From the NCBI RefSeq assembly GCF_963259705.1, contig NC_081842.1:92866433-92930432 (forward strand): a DNA stretch of 64,000 nt. The letters run 5' to 3'. The position numbers and the translations under genes were made by a program. Origin of the DNA: Myotis daubentonii (lineage: Eukaryota > Chordata > Mammalia > Chiroptera > Vespertilionidae). Shown here in pieces: positions 35,726-47,155 of the stretch (positions within the stretch are counted from its first letter, which is position 1; each line of letters begins with the position of its first letter). The notes under the pieces were generated by a model, which worked only from the letters and a program-made list of their open reading frames with translations, was not told where the DNA came from and ran no database searches.

Positions 35726-36311
35726 TTCCTTCCTTTTTACAGCAGCATAGTATTCCATCGTGTAGATGTACCACAGTTTTCTAATCCATTCATCTACTGA
35801 TGGGCACTTAGGCTGTTTCCAGATCTTAGCTATGGTGAATTGTGCTGCTATGAACATAGGGGTGCATATATCCTTTCTGATTGGTTTTTCTGGTTTCTTG
35901 GGATATATTCCTAGAAGTGGGATCACAGGGTCAAATACCATTTGCAACGTCATGGATGGAACTGGAGAGCATTATGCTAAGTGAAATAAGCCAGTCAATA
36001 AAGGAAAAATACCACATGATCTCACTCATTCATGGACAATAGAGACCATTATAAACTTTTGAACAATAATAGATACAGAGGCAGAGCTGCCTCAAACAGA
36101 TTGTCAAACTGCAGCGGGAAGGCCGGGGAGGGTTGGGGGGCAGGAGGTAGGGGGGTAAGAGATCAACTAAAGGACTTGTATGCATGCATATAAGCATAAC
36201 CAATGGACATAAGACACTGGGTGATAGGGGAGGCTAGGGGACTGTCTAGGGCGGGGGGATAAAATGGTTACATATGTAATACCCTTTGTAATACTTTAAG
36301 CAATAAAAAAA
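35726..36311 (+). mobile_element. Twin-primed (5'-inverted) truncated L1
   Basis: The right part (about 35935-36311) is plus-strand L1 3' end: ATGGATGGAACTGGAGAGC, the 3' UTR and an A-rich tail. The left part (35726-35934) is the preceding ORF2 C-terminal stretch in minus orientation ([17 protein letters not shown] ... YYAAVKRKE). The pieces are nearly contiguous in the L1, the classic twin-priming outcome. A perfect 14-bp target duplication (AAATTAAGAATGAG) flanks it at 35712-35725 and 36312-36325, so it is young. Confidence 0.96.
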
Positions 36312-36325
36312 AAATTAAGAATGAG

Positions 36326-37860
36326 AAAATATTGTTGGTGAGACATGAGAAAGGCTTAAAATAATCACTAAAAACTGTTTACAGCAAGTCATATTAAACA
36401 AATTTAAAAGAGGGAAAACTATACTATGCATTAACAATGGAAAGGAGTTTGTTGTTTTATCAGGTACTATGACTTAAACAGTACTTTTAATAAATTGGAC
36501 CTCTTTTTGCTCCACAAAATCAAATGATACCAACCAAAGTAATATAACCTACTGTATCATTGATAAAAGCACAGTAGAAGATGATAAAAAGAGCTTTTTA
36601 TCTACTTGGTTTGTCTTTGTCTTTCTCTATATATTTGTAAATAAATATTTATAAATACATATTTTGTTTGTAAGAAACACTGGATCATTGAAAGGATAAT
36701 GCATTTTGTTGAAGTGGGAGGCAAAATTATTGACTGATCTTAGGCAAAATTCTTTGTTAATATGAGGAAATCTATTTACCACATATGGGGTAGCTGTACA
36801 CTTAACATTTATCAATAAAATCTAGCATAAAATAAGTTAACACATAAGAGCAAACCTCTCAAATCCCAAAAAGAACATAGATGAAGTGCTAGACAAAAAA
36901 TAGAATTTTCAAATAGCATGCAAAATGACAGCAAAATAAGAAGTAACACAGAGTACTGAGTTACTTATGACTTTTCCTGTGATTGAAGGTAAAGTTGAGA
37001 CCCTAATCACTTGTTCCCCAAAGGGAGTTCTGGGTTGTTTCATCATTCATTTGATTTGGGTGGTAAGAATTTGGGGATCTGAAGCTTTTAATTCCTGGGA
37101 AGTTCCTCTGCTATCTGCCTTCCCTATGCACTGACTTGCCCTATGTTATGTGGTTTATTCTCCTTTGAAATTTTTATAACAAATCTTGGGGTTCTGCTAC
37201 TGCCACTGTTATGGTTAATGTTGCAGTTGATAGGATTTTAATCACTTATAAATACTCCAGCTCTTTCATTCCCAAACTGTTCTTGTGCAAAATGATCTAT
37301 ATCTGAAGCCTTGCTTAAAATGTGCATGGGGCTTTCTCTGCTTTTAGAGATTCCACGCATTAATCAGGCAACTACATAGGGAGCACCCTTTATTTGTCAG
37401 TAAATTGTGTGAAGTATTGAATGCATAGAAGAAGCTGCCCATTCTCTCAGCGAGTTCACAATCGATTGGAATCATCCATAAAATATTGTATGATTCACTA
37501 TATGTCACAGGAATTGAAAGAGGCATGACCACTAACATGCATTTAGCAAAAGCTTTTAGGAAAAATAGATGAGTTGAATTTTAAAGAATAAATACCCCTT
37601 TGGTAAAAGAAGAGTGGTGTAAATGTGTGCATGTGCTTGTATTTGTGTGTCTGTATGTTGATGGGGTTACTGGAATTTCTAGTTATGTTTCTAGGCAGAA
37701 AGAAAACCTTGTGTAAAGGCACATATATGTAATGTTTTGTGGTATTTTTTAATACTGGAATACTATAAATAGTTTAGCCTAGTTGGAATATAACAGACAG
37801 GTTGAAATAATAGGGCATGTCTAGAAAGAAGTGTTAACGTAAAAAAAAACCATTGAAACC
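36326..37860. other. Non-coding, no element recognised
   Basis: AT-rich sequence without a recognisable gene or repeat. Confidence 0.5.
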
Positions 37861-38426
37861 TGTAAAGAATTTTTGTGTTTATTTGAGCCAAACTGTCGAC
37901 ATATGCCGAGAAGCAGAACCTCAATGAATTGAGATAGTGCTCCAGAGGATGGCAGGGTTACATCCGTATTTATACATGAAATTCATTGGTGACACATTTA
38001 AGGAAGTGGGATTAAGCGAAGTGGGGAAACCTCTGTGATAGGATAAAAAGTAAAATGATGGACACATACTTAGGTGGGTGCAGGATCAGTTAACATGATA
38101 ATGAAGGAATTTGTAGTATCTGTCCTGGCGCCCAGAACATTTGGTTGTGCCCCAGGGGCTCCAGAAAAAGGGAAGTTACAAGTTACCCAGACATTTCAAG
38201 GGTATGTTATCGTAGAGGCAAAAAGGCAAATGGGCTCAGTAAGGATCAAAGTAGATCTTGTCAGTGAAGATACTGGCTTAGGACATAACTGCCCACCATA
38301 ACTGCTTTTAGTTAAAGTTTAATTTCAGACCATCCTTTGTGGTTATTTTAGGTCTCTGAGTCTGCTAGGCTGCCACGCAGGCCTTCCCTGAGCTTGTCAG
38401 GTCAGCATGTGGCCCCTTTGTCCACA
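37861..38426 (-). mobile_element. Probable solo LTR (566 bp), minus strand
   Basis: On the minus strand it begins TGTGGACAAAGGGGCC and ends TTCTTTACA, giving TG...CA ends. A TATA box (TATAAATA, 37967-37974) lies about 90 bp before an AATAAA signal (37878-37883), the usual U3/R spacing. No retroviral gene adjoins it. No clear target duplication was seen, which suggests age. Confidence 0.62.
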
Positions 38427-38651
38427 GAAGGAAGTATGCAAATAATATAGTAAGGATTTGCTTGAAGAATTAGCTGAGGTACATATTATGATACATTCTG
38501 TTCATTTTTGCTGTCTTAATCAAGTAGGTCTGAAAATATTAGTGATACTTCTATTATCATCCTCACAAGTACCATCGCTGAAATCTAAATATGGTAAATA
38601 TGGAACAATTTGGTGTTTTTTGTTTTTTGTTTGTTTGTTTTGTGGGGTGGG

Positions 38652-39062
38652 TGTTATGCCCAGAATTCAAGATCCCCAAGATACCACGCCAGGGAGCCAG
38701 TCCGATGCAAAAGCAGAAGGTCCTTTATTGAGTTAGCTAACCCGACCCGGGCCTCCAGCCGACACAGCGACCGGAAAACCGAGTGATATCCATGAGAAAA
38801 TCAGGGCTTTAATAGTGAGGGGAGGGAGCTAGCTGTGGGCCTTGCCGATTGGCCAGGCGCCAAGTCGGGTCTTGTTACACAGGATGTGGTCATCTCTATG
38901 GCGCACACATCCCTTGCTTGTCATTGGCTAGTTCAAAGAAATCCCGGGCGTGGCCAGCAGGGGCCTGGGTTTCCAGGAAGAAGGCACTCTTCTGAGCACA
39001 TGGCCTCTGCCCCAACATGGAGGATCCAGGGTAGGATGGAGGGCATAGCCCTCGCCCTTTCA
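38652..39062 (-). mobile_element. Solo LTR (411 bp), minus strand, gamma-like
   Basis: Minus-strand order: TG start near 39062, CCAAT boxes (38922 and 38848-38852 region), TATA-like ATTAAA (38808-38813), AATAAA (38724-38729), a CTTTTGCATCGG block and an end ...GGGCATAACA at 38652. TGGG flanks the left end directly (38648-38651) and recurs one base off the right end (39064-39067). The layout resembles class I endogenous retroviruses of mammals. No coding part remains. Confidence 0.8.
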
Positions 39063-39099
39063 TTGGGTTCCAAAATATTTTATTTTTTGAGCTCTTTAG

Positions 39100-39340
39100 A
39101 TTCAGATAGACCAGGTTTTGTGCTAAATGTTTCACACACATTAAATCCTTTCATACATAAACTCTAAAGGTTTATCATCATTTTAAATTTTCATATGGGA
39201 CATTTTAACTTAGGGGTTATATAATTGTCCAAGGGAAATTTTAACTTAGGGTTTATATAATTGTCCAAAGTGTACAGCCAGTAAGTTGTGGAAACTAGTG
39301 ACACATTTTTTCTTTTGACCCAGACTTCCACACTGTGTTG
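39100..39340 (-). repeat. MIR fragment with an internal tandem duplication
   Basis: TTTTGTGCTAAATGTTTCAC, CATTAAATCCTTTCAT and ACAGCCAGTAAGTTGTGGAA follow the reverse MIR order. Within it a 30-bp segment occurs twice with one mismatch (39203-39232 and 39239-39268; TTTTAACTTAGGGG... and TTTTAACTTAGGGT...). Confidence 0.7.
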
Positions 39341-39357
39341 AAAGGAGTTTTTAGGGG

Positions 39358-39839
39358 TGAAATAGGCAGGTTTAGGAAATTTTAGAAATTAAGGCTTCTA
39401 TGTAAAAAGCACAGGTCTACAGAGCTGCAAAGAGTACATTTCCATAGAATAAGGGAGCTGGGAGCTGCAGAAGGTACGCAATTACAGAATAAAGGGCAGG
39501 AAGCCCCTCATTCAGAGAGGGAGGGAAAAAAGCCCAGAGGGAATAGGAGAACAATAAGGGAGAAGAAGGAGGGAACCTCACATACTTACCTGAAACTGGA
39601 GCTCAGGAGTTGCTATAGTGACCAAATCAAAGGGGAATAGTGACCAATCAGAGGGGATATCAAGGCATAAAGAACTGCAGCCTTTATAAACCATGGAAAA
39701 GTGGGACTCCCCCCCCCCCCCTCACGTGGGAGTCTTGGCTTGTTTCTCAATAAATTTTCACCTTTGCTGGACCGTCCTCTGTCCACGGTTTCATTCTTCA
39801 ACTCCAACAACAAAGAGCCCAGGGAAACCATGTTGCCCA
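39358..39839 (+). mobile_element. Solo LTR (482 bp), plus strand, gamma-like
   Basis: Ends are TG (39358) and CA (39838-39839) with a GGGG target duplication on both sides (39354-39357 and 39840-39843). The promoter has CCAAT (39644-39648) and TATAAA (39685-39690). AATAAA lies at 39749-39754, followed by a U5-like region. It includes a C12 run near 39710. It is a solo LTR left by recombination, of a different family from the LTR 295 bp to its left. Confidence 0.83.
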
Positions 39840-39843
39840 GGGG

Positions 39844-41316
39844 AACACCGCACATTTCCAGTCCAAATTTCCCGTATCATTATCTGATATTTGATTTCTC
39901 TTGGAGTAGACCCATATTATAAATTTGTATTCCCAAGTGCTATAATTTGAACTTTCCTGAAAAGAATGAACCAGTTGCTAAACATTTTCTCAAACCTGGG
40001 TAAAAGATAGAGAATTCAACCTTGTCTAATTTACTTCCTCATATTCCCTAAGACTGTCATTGTGTTTTTTTTTCCCCTGTTCTCAAATATCTTAGCTATT
40101 TCTAACATCCCTAATACACATGTTCAGCTGATATTTCCACAGAATTAGTTGGAAAAAAATAGAAGCCACCAGATGGGAACTCCCTCATTTCTTAACTGCA
40201 ACTCTAGAGCTTACAGCCATATGCTTCAGGCTTTATCTTCCCCCTCTACTTTTAGGAAGGAGTAGTGAGTGTTCTCTCCCTCTTCATAGTAAAAGCCAAT
40301 GCCTTCCCATTTTCTCTGTACCCCATCCTTTCATGTCTTCTTAATAAATTCATACCCACAATTTTTGCCCCTTTCTCCTATGGATTCAAGATATCATTTA
40401 TAAATGAATCATTCAAATCACCTATATTTAAATTTAGAAGCCTCCCTCAATCCTAAATCTCTTTCCTTTATTGCTCTGTATTTCTGTTTTTGCTCACTCT
40501 AACTGTAATTTTCCTGACAGACTTTTCTATACACATGGTCTTTGGTTCAAAAACATCTCTTTATTCTTTGTGTGTAGGGTGTAGGGAAGGAGAATGGAAG
40601 TTAGGGTAACACAATTATAATAAAGACTGACTAGTTAAAATAAAGGTTGGAGTTAAATGATCTACTAATCCTCAGCATTACATTTGGAAAAGGTAAAATA
40701 TCCCACTTCAGCCTTGCTCTAACTCATGGCTCTCCTTTCCATGTCCAGGCCATTGTGGCCAGCATGGGGGCAGTAGCCAAGGCTGGGAAGCAGTCATCGC
40801 TTACTGACGCAGCACAGCTTCAGAGCTGCCATGTCCTGAGGTCTGGGTCTTGGTTTAATTTTTGGCTATGTGTAGGGAGGTCAGCGAAAAAGAAGTGAAT
40901 CCTCTAAACCAAATTTAGCAAACAAATCCCACTCATCGAGCTGGTTGAACCATGAAACAGCATGGTCCACTATTGTGAATGTTCAAAGGCACAGGTGGTT
41001 CTCTACCTGTCTCTGGAGCTGTGACTTGATTGTGCTCATTCACTTTCTCATTCCCTGGGAAAAGTCCATACACTGTTCTTTCAGATGTCTCTTCATATGG
41101 TCCAGTACAGCACTTCCGTATCTAGGTGTTAGCATAGTCAGCATGGTGATCATGTATTAGTGATGGGAATTAAAGACCTAAATGATACTCCCAGTTTTGA
41201 ATTTGGGTTCTATTATCCTCCTCCGATCAGAATGCCAAAGAATAGGCATACATTTCTTGAAAAGGTGAACACATAAACATTTCAAACATCCATATTTTGT
41301 CATAGAGTCAGGTCCT
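39844..41316. other. Non-coding, no gene recognised
   Basis: No splice-bounded open frame, RNA gene or young repeat was seen. Confidence 0.5.
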
Positions 41317-41448
41317 TAGATCTATAATGTTTTTGTTTTGTTTTGTTTTTTTTGTTAATCCTCGCCAGAGGATATATTTTCCACTGATTTTCAGAGAGAG
41401 TGGAAGGGAGGGAGGGAGGGGGCGAGAAGGGGGAGAGAGAAAGAGGGA

Positions 41449-41462
<14 letters not shown>

Positions 41463-41505
<43 letters not shown>
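41463..41505. repeat. (AG)n microsatellite in Ves tail
   Basis: About 21 uninterrupted AG units that grew from the GA-rich tail region of the minus-strand Ves. Confidence 0.97.
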
Positions 41506-41507
<2 letters not shown>

Positions 41508-41643
41508 TCAATGTGAGAGAGACATATCAATTGGTTGCCTCCCACATGCCCCCCAACTGGGGATCAAACCTGCAACCTAGGTACATTCCCTTGACCAAGA
41601 ATAGAACCAGCTACCCTTTGGTATGCTGGCTGATGCTCTAACC

Positions 41644-41866
41644 CAGTGGTTCTCAACCTTCCTAATGTCATGACACTTTAATACAGTTCCTCATGTTGTG
41701 GTGACCCCCAATTTCATTGTTACAAAGCGAATATAATTAAAGCATAGTGATTAATCACAAAAACAATATGTAATTATATATGTGTTTTCAGATGGTCTTA
41801 GGCGACCCCTATGAAAGGGTCATTTGACCCCCAAAGGGGTCATGACCCACAGGTTGAGACCCACTC
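41644..41866 (+). mobile_element. SPIN-like hAT miniature inside the Ves
   Basis: Terminal repeat CAGTGGTTCTCAACCTTC on the left and AGGTTGAGACCCACTC on the right. A perfect 8-bp duplication CTCTAACC (41636-41643 and 41867-41874) comes from the Ves head. It encodes no transposase. The nesting shows it inserted after the Ves. Confidence 0.95.
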
Positions 41867-41912
41867 CTCTAACCACTAAGCTTGCCAGTCAGGGCTAGAT
41901 CTACAATGTTTT

Positions 41913-42415
41913 GCAAAGTTTTGCTTGAAGTCAGGGTGACCATGGAAGGTGCTTGCCTGTCGGTCTAACTTGGGGTAAAGATAATTGGCTAGAAGAGTGG
42001 AGTCACCGTAAGCACGCAGAACCTTAGATGGTTAAAATCCCCAGACAAATAAACTTCCCCTCTCTTGTGTTGCTCTCTTGTTTGGCTCCTGCTCCCTTAC
42101 ACTCCTTCGCTCCATGACACACAATCACCCATGCACCTCCATAGTCATGTGGCATTAAGCACCACGTGGCCCATGGCCATGCAGAACCCTCATGCAATGA
42201 ACTGCAACTAGAACTGCAACTAGGAACACAAGCTAAGCTAGTCAGATATTGGATTGGATTGGACTTTAATATGGAGTGGAAACTCTGGGCACTGGCTTTA
42301 ATCCTAGCCCTGCTGAAGACAAGATTTGACTTTTTCCATGGCGAGACAGGGAGAATGGACCTTGGAAGGGGACACAGAGGGCAGCCCATGGATAACAATA
42401 CCATGTATTAAATTA
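41913..42415. other. Possible LTR remnant, otherwise unassigned
   Basis: AATAAACTTCCCCTCTCTTG at 42048 followed by a TC-rich stretch looks like an LTR R-U5, but TG/CA ends and duplications are not visible. The rest is unassigned. Confidence 0.25.
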
Positions 42416-42419
42416 TCTG

Positions 42420-42765
42420 TAATTCTCATACATTGACAGTGTGATTAAAACATGTTACAGTACTTTGGAAACCAGTTTGTAAGTTTCTAATTAAGTACTG
42501 AGCATACGAATCAGCAATTCAACATCCAGTTGATTAACTAATAAAAATTAAAATATATTCATGGCACATAAACTTGTATGCAAATGTTTATAGCAACTTT
42601 ATTTATAATCACCCAAAATTGGAAAGGCTAAATACCCTTCAACTGATGAATGGATGAACAAACCATGATGAACTTATACAATACTTTTTATTACTCAGCA
42701 ATAAAAAGGAAACAATTGAATTAACACATATAATAGCATATTATATTTAGGAACACTAAACATAA
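42420..42765 (+). mobile_element. Ancient L1 3' fragment, plus strand
   Basis: Diverged ORF2 C-terminal blocks: TTTATAGCAACTTTATT, ACCCAAAATTGGAAAGGC, AACTGATGAATGGATGAAC and TACTCAGCAATAAAAAGG are in normal L1 order. The HeliBat pair inserted just downstream. Confidence 0.75.
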
Positions 42766-42775
42766 TATATATGTA

Positions 42776-43489
42776 CTAGTGGCCTGGTGCACGAAATTTG
42801 TGCAGGAGGGGGTGTCCCTCAGCCTGGCCTGCACCATCTCCAATCTGGGACCCCTTGAAGGACATCCTACTGCCGGTTTACAGGGATCGGGCCTAAATTG
42901 GCAGTCCCTCTCACAATCCGGGACTGCTGGCTCCTAACCACTCACCTGCCTGCCTGTCTGCCAGCCTGATTGCCCCTAACCACTCTGCCTGACAACCTGC
43001 TCGCCCCCAAATGCCCCCCCGCCAGCCTGATCACACCAACTGCCCCCCGTGCCAGTGTGCTCACCCCCAATTGCCCTCCCAGCTGGCCTGCTTGCCCCTA
43101 ACTGCCCCCACTGCTAGCCTGCTCACCCCCACCTTCCCTCCCCACTAGCCTACTCACTTCCAACTGCCCACCTGCTGGCCTGCTCACTCCAAATTGCCCC
43201 CCCCCCCGCTGTCCTGATCACCACCAACTGACGCCCACTGATGACCTGCTTGCCCCCAACTAGCCCTCCTGCTGGTCTGCTTACCACCAATGGCCCCGCC
43301 CCCCATCAGCCTGATCACCCACAACTGCTTTCCCATCCTGGCCTGATCATCCACAACTGCCCTCCCCTCTTGGCCTCTAACTGCCTCTACCTCAGCCCTG
43401 CCACCATGGCTTTGTCCAAAAGAATGTCTGGAAGGTCTACTGGAAGGTATCTCAGTCTAATTAGCATATTACCCTTTTATTAGTATAGA
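42776..43489 (-). mobile_element. HeliBat unit 1 of a composite pair, minus strand
   Basis: On the minus strand it starts TCTATACTAATAAAAGGG (43489) and ends with the hairpin-like TGCACAAATTTCGTGCACC, then AGGCCACTAG. It contains a C-rich minisatellite (42960-43400). Its 5' end abuts the 3' end of the next unit with no spacer. Confidence 0.88.
42960..43400. repeat. C-rich minisatellite in HeliBat, about 35-40-bp unit
   Basis: Degenerate copies of GCCTGCTCACCCCCAACTGC followed by a short CCCCC-rich linker, more than eight in number. Confined to the Helitron. Confidence 0.85.
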
Positions 43490-44117
43490 TAGAGTCCTGG
43501 TGCATGGGTGGGGGCTGGTTGGTTTGCCCTGAAGGGTGTCCTGGATCAGGGTGGGGGTCTCGCTGGGGTGCCCATCCAGCCTGGGTAAGGGGCTGATGGC
43601 TGTTTGCAGGCTGGCCAAGACCCCCAGTGGGGACCCTCACCCCATGGGGGTCTGGCCAGCCTGGGTGAGGGGCTGAGGGCTGTTTTCAGGCTGGCCACAG
43701 GCCTTTCAGTGTGGGGGGGTATCCCGCTGGAGTGCCTGGCCAGCCTGGGTGAGGGGCTGATGGCCGTTTTCAGGCTGACCATGCCCCCTGGTGACCCAAG
43801 TTCCCAGCCTATCCTTTTTTTTTTCCAGTCCGTCCTTGAGCAGAGGCCAAGGCAGGCTGGAAGCAGGTATCTGGGATTTATTTATCTTCTATAATTGAAA
43901 CTTTGTAGCCTTGAGCGGAGCCCAGGGTCAGCAGGGCAGGTGGGAAGCTTGGCTTTCTCCATTGCCAGGGGCAACACAAGCCTCCTGCTCGCTTCAGCTC
44001 CATGGCAGCCACCATCTTAGTTGGATTAATTTGCATACTTGCTCCTGATTGGCTGGTGGGTATAGCAGAGTGGCAGAGTGATGGATAATATGCATATTTC
44101 TCTTTTATTAGTATAGA
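43490..44117 (-). mobile_element. HeliBat unit 2 of a composite pair, minus strand
   Basis: Starts (minus strand) TCTATACTAATAAAAGAG at 44117 and ends CATGCACCAGGACTCTA against unit 1; the final G of CTAG is lost. It carries about three tandem copies of a unit around GGCTGGCCA and GGGTGAGGGGCTGA, and a YY1-like site near its 5' end. Unit order and junction match the pair at 56099-57248. Confidence 0.85.
44008..44020 (-). promoter_or_regulatory. YY1-like motif in HeliBat 5' region
   Basis: The minus strand reads CTAAGATGGTGGC, close to the YY1 consensus core AAGATGGCGGC with one change. The same position in the sister element at 57145 reads CCAAGATGGCGGC. Binding is inferred only. Confidence 0.4.
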
Positions 44118-47100
44118 TTACTATCCATTAGTATTTCAATTGCATTATGCTATAGGAAGAAAGACAGACTGAAAAACTTCCACATTTTTATATGATATTC
44201 AGAAAAATGTAAAATGATATGGACAGCAAATATGGTTGTTAGCAGCAGAGTGTGCAAGGAGGAATCGATTTTAAAGGAGCTAGAGTAGAATTTTTTTTTG
44301 TTTTTGTTTTTTTGGTGGTGGTGGTGATGGCATGTCACCTATCTTGATTTTAATAAGATATAATTGTAAGTATTTGTGAAAACTCAGAACTATTTTTAGA
44401 ATATACATTTTATTGTATATAAATTTTCTCAATCATCTGATTTTTAAAATTATTAATCTTTATAAAATATTTAAAGCTTCCTTTTTTCAGATGTAATTGC
44501 ACCTTTTGCTAATACTAACATAGACACTAAGAAATTGTGAATTGTGACAGAGAATAATCCTGTTAGTAACTTCCTTTATTATTGCATGGTTGGGAGTTAT
44601 TATGAATCACATTATATCCTTCTTGTAAGTGGGAATAAATGATTTAAAAGCACAATTCCAGGTGGCTGTCCCAAGGAAGATATGGAAGAATAGTTCTTAA
44701 GAAGTGACTAAATGTTTATTGATTGCAAAATAAAGGGCATTTTTTCCATTGTACTTAATTCGTAAGAAAGAAAAAGAATGTTATTTTTCCCTTTTTTTTC
44801 TGCTAAAAGCCAAAGACAGTTAAACCTTTTGTACATTTTTAGTACAGGAAACATGAGAAAAAGCTGAATCAGTATACTTATATGGCAAACTCATCCTTAG
44901 ACAAAATAGGTGGCGGACATTTTTCTATGTTAAAGTTACACTGTGTATAGAAAACAAAAAGATATCAAGAGCCACAGGACTATAAGTAATGAAAATAATT
45001 ACACATCAACAAACTAAGGATCCTATATTTTAGTACAGCATACTAAAAAAAGAATTAGCCATCTCTCATACGCCTAAAAAGCTTATGTGATATCTTATTC
45101 ACTTTCATTATACAAGTATGTCATTTTGGATAATTATTTCATCAACTTAATATTCAATTTTCTTAAGAGATGATAAAACATTTTATGGTATAAGGAAAGA
45201 TTTCAAGTATCTGGTAATTAGATACAGGGCTATTGAGCCAATGGTCTGGTCTTACTCCTGTGTTGCTTGCTCTTATGTGTTCTCTGTTGTGGAAAAAGTT
45301 AAATCCTTCCTGAGTTATACTACAACTTATATCTGTTGAGGAATATTCCCATTTATGTGCATCTTCGTGATACTTACTACTAACATTTGTGACTAGTGAT
45401 TTATTTTTATTTTTTTATTGACTCGCGGCCTAATGGTATTTCATAAAGCTGAGATACATTATGCAAGATGAAGTTCTTTGACACATAGAAACTGCATAAA
45501 TAGACTTCAGTTTACCAGGTTTGGCTCTGTAATTCATATGTAGAGGATAAATTTCAGGTTCCTGAGTTAATGGAATTATATTTTTCTACAATTTTGGGTA
45601 TATATATGCACTAATATGTGTGCATGTGCATGTGTGTGTGTGCATACAATCTAAATATTATTCAGTAGCTACACATTTAAAATACTTAGATATTAGTATT
45701 CATGACTTATGGGGAAAATCTTTGTCATTTTTTGTGTTCTTATTTTTTTAAAGTATATTATTGAATGCCATTATAAAAAGCATTGTTAATCCTGCTGGAT
45801 ATCTTCTTGCATGAATGCATTGCATAACATCATGAAAAGCATTTCTTTTCATGCTTAAATTTTATCTAAAAAGGGATGACTTCAGGCAGTTGTTTGTTTA
45901 ATTTTGTTTTGCAGGAAAATCTTCATAACAGTGGCAAATGCTTTAATGTACTAAATGCCCAACAATATTAATGTTATAATTATTGAAGACTTGTTTAGAG
46001 GTAATGAGCTAAAATGTTGGCAGAATTTGTTACTATGAAAGCCTAATTTTTAGACATTGGATCCACCTCACCACAGAAACAAATACCGAAAAGCTGGATT
46101 GTTGTAAATCCCAGTTAATAGGGCATCCAGCAACATTTCCCCCTGGCTGTCAGTTTATGTGGGATTCAGCGGGATGTCCTGAATACTCTGAGTCCTCATA
46201 ATCATATTATATCTGCTCTTGCTTGTTCTGGAACTGGCAGCCTCAGACACGGTGAATTGATTTTTTGTTGGCTGTTCCCTATTTTATTTCTGGAAGGGGA
46301 GTTAGTTGAATAGACTCAATGATAGAACATACACCTTCATGAGATTTAAGGTTAGGCTCTTTACTTTTAGTTCCTTATGGGGAGTTCTTTTACAAGGAGA
46401 TATTTTTTAAAGTATTTTATCTTTAAGATCTCATGTTCCAAATTCATATTAAACATAAGCTCTGCTTTGAAAATTTGAAGGTTCATTGAAAGTCTTCAAA
46501 AATAAAATAGCAATGGAATACCATACTCAATGGATAGTTTAAAATATCAAAGTTGTGCATAAAGTATCTGTTTTATGGAATGTTTTAATATTAAAAACTA
46601 CTTCTTCTCACAGCTCTGCAGACTCTGCAAACATTACTATGGAAGCAGACAAAACTGAAAGTGACAATATTAAGTGTAGTCGTTCCCTCCTCCTTATATT
46701 CAGTCTCCAATCCTCTCAACCTTGATCTGAGCCCACTGTACGAAATGCCTTTTCCCATCAAGCTGATCATAACCAGAAGACTTTTATTAAGATGTTAGAC
46801 CGTAAGTAGTAGTCTAGAAGTACAGTCATAGAAAGGAAAATGCATTCTCAGTCTCACTGCTCCATTGATGGTCCCTGAAATCAAGGTGACGTGAGTGCGT
46901 GTATATATTAGCATATAACATATACAGTACTATAATACTATTCTTGCTCAAAATATGAGAAACACTAAGGAGAGTCACAGAATCTAGCTTGTGGAACCAA
47001 GCAAGTTTTATTAGTGTAAAAGATTTCAGATGAATCTTGAGAGATTAGTAGGAAAATTACACATAAACAGAATTAGAAATTTAGGCTGGGGTAAGATGGA

Positions 47101-47155
47101 AATTACCTTTATATTTTTTCACTTAAGTGTTTGAATTTTATCAAATAGTCAACAA
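44118..47155. other. 3-kb non-coding stretch without recognised repeat
   Basis: AT-rich and unusually free of young insertions for this window; no gene-like frame. A short TG-rich run occurs near 45616-45645. Confidence 0.5.

Larger units (their letters stand above)
41335..41895 (-). mobile_element. Ves SINE split by a SPIN-like element, minus strand
   Basis: The tail and core lie left (41335-41643, including an expanded GA microsatellite) and the tRNA-like head lies right (41867-41895, ending CAGTCAGGGC). The outer target duplication of about 17 bp (TAGATCTATAATGTTTT at 41317, TAGATCTACAATGTTTT at 41896) has one mismatch. Confidence 0.92.

Noticed and set aside
38835..39167. Plus-strand 110-codon and minus-strand 81-codon open frames
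   Set aside because: They overlie the U3 of a minus-strand solo LTR; no gag, pol or env similarity.
41300..41545. Minus-strand frame with Leu-Ser repeats
   Set aside because: It is produced by the GA microsatellite in a Ves tail.
42024..42411. Minus-strand 126-codon frame and plus-strand 81-codon frame
   Set aside because: No recognisable domain, and the region has an LTR-like AATAAA/TC-rich signature; left as a low-confidence remnant only.
42960..43400. Regular C-rich repeats that might suggest a CRISPR-like array
   Set aside because: Repeats are degenerate and contiguous without unique spacers, and sit inside a Helitron in a mammalian genome.
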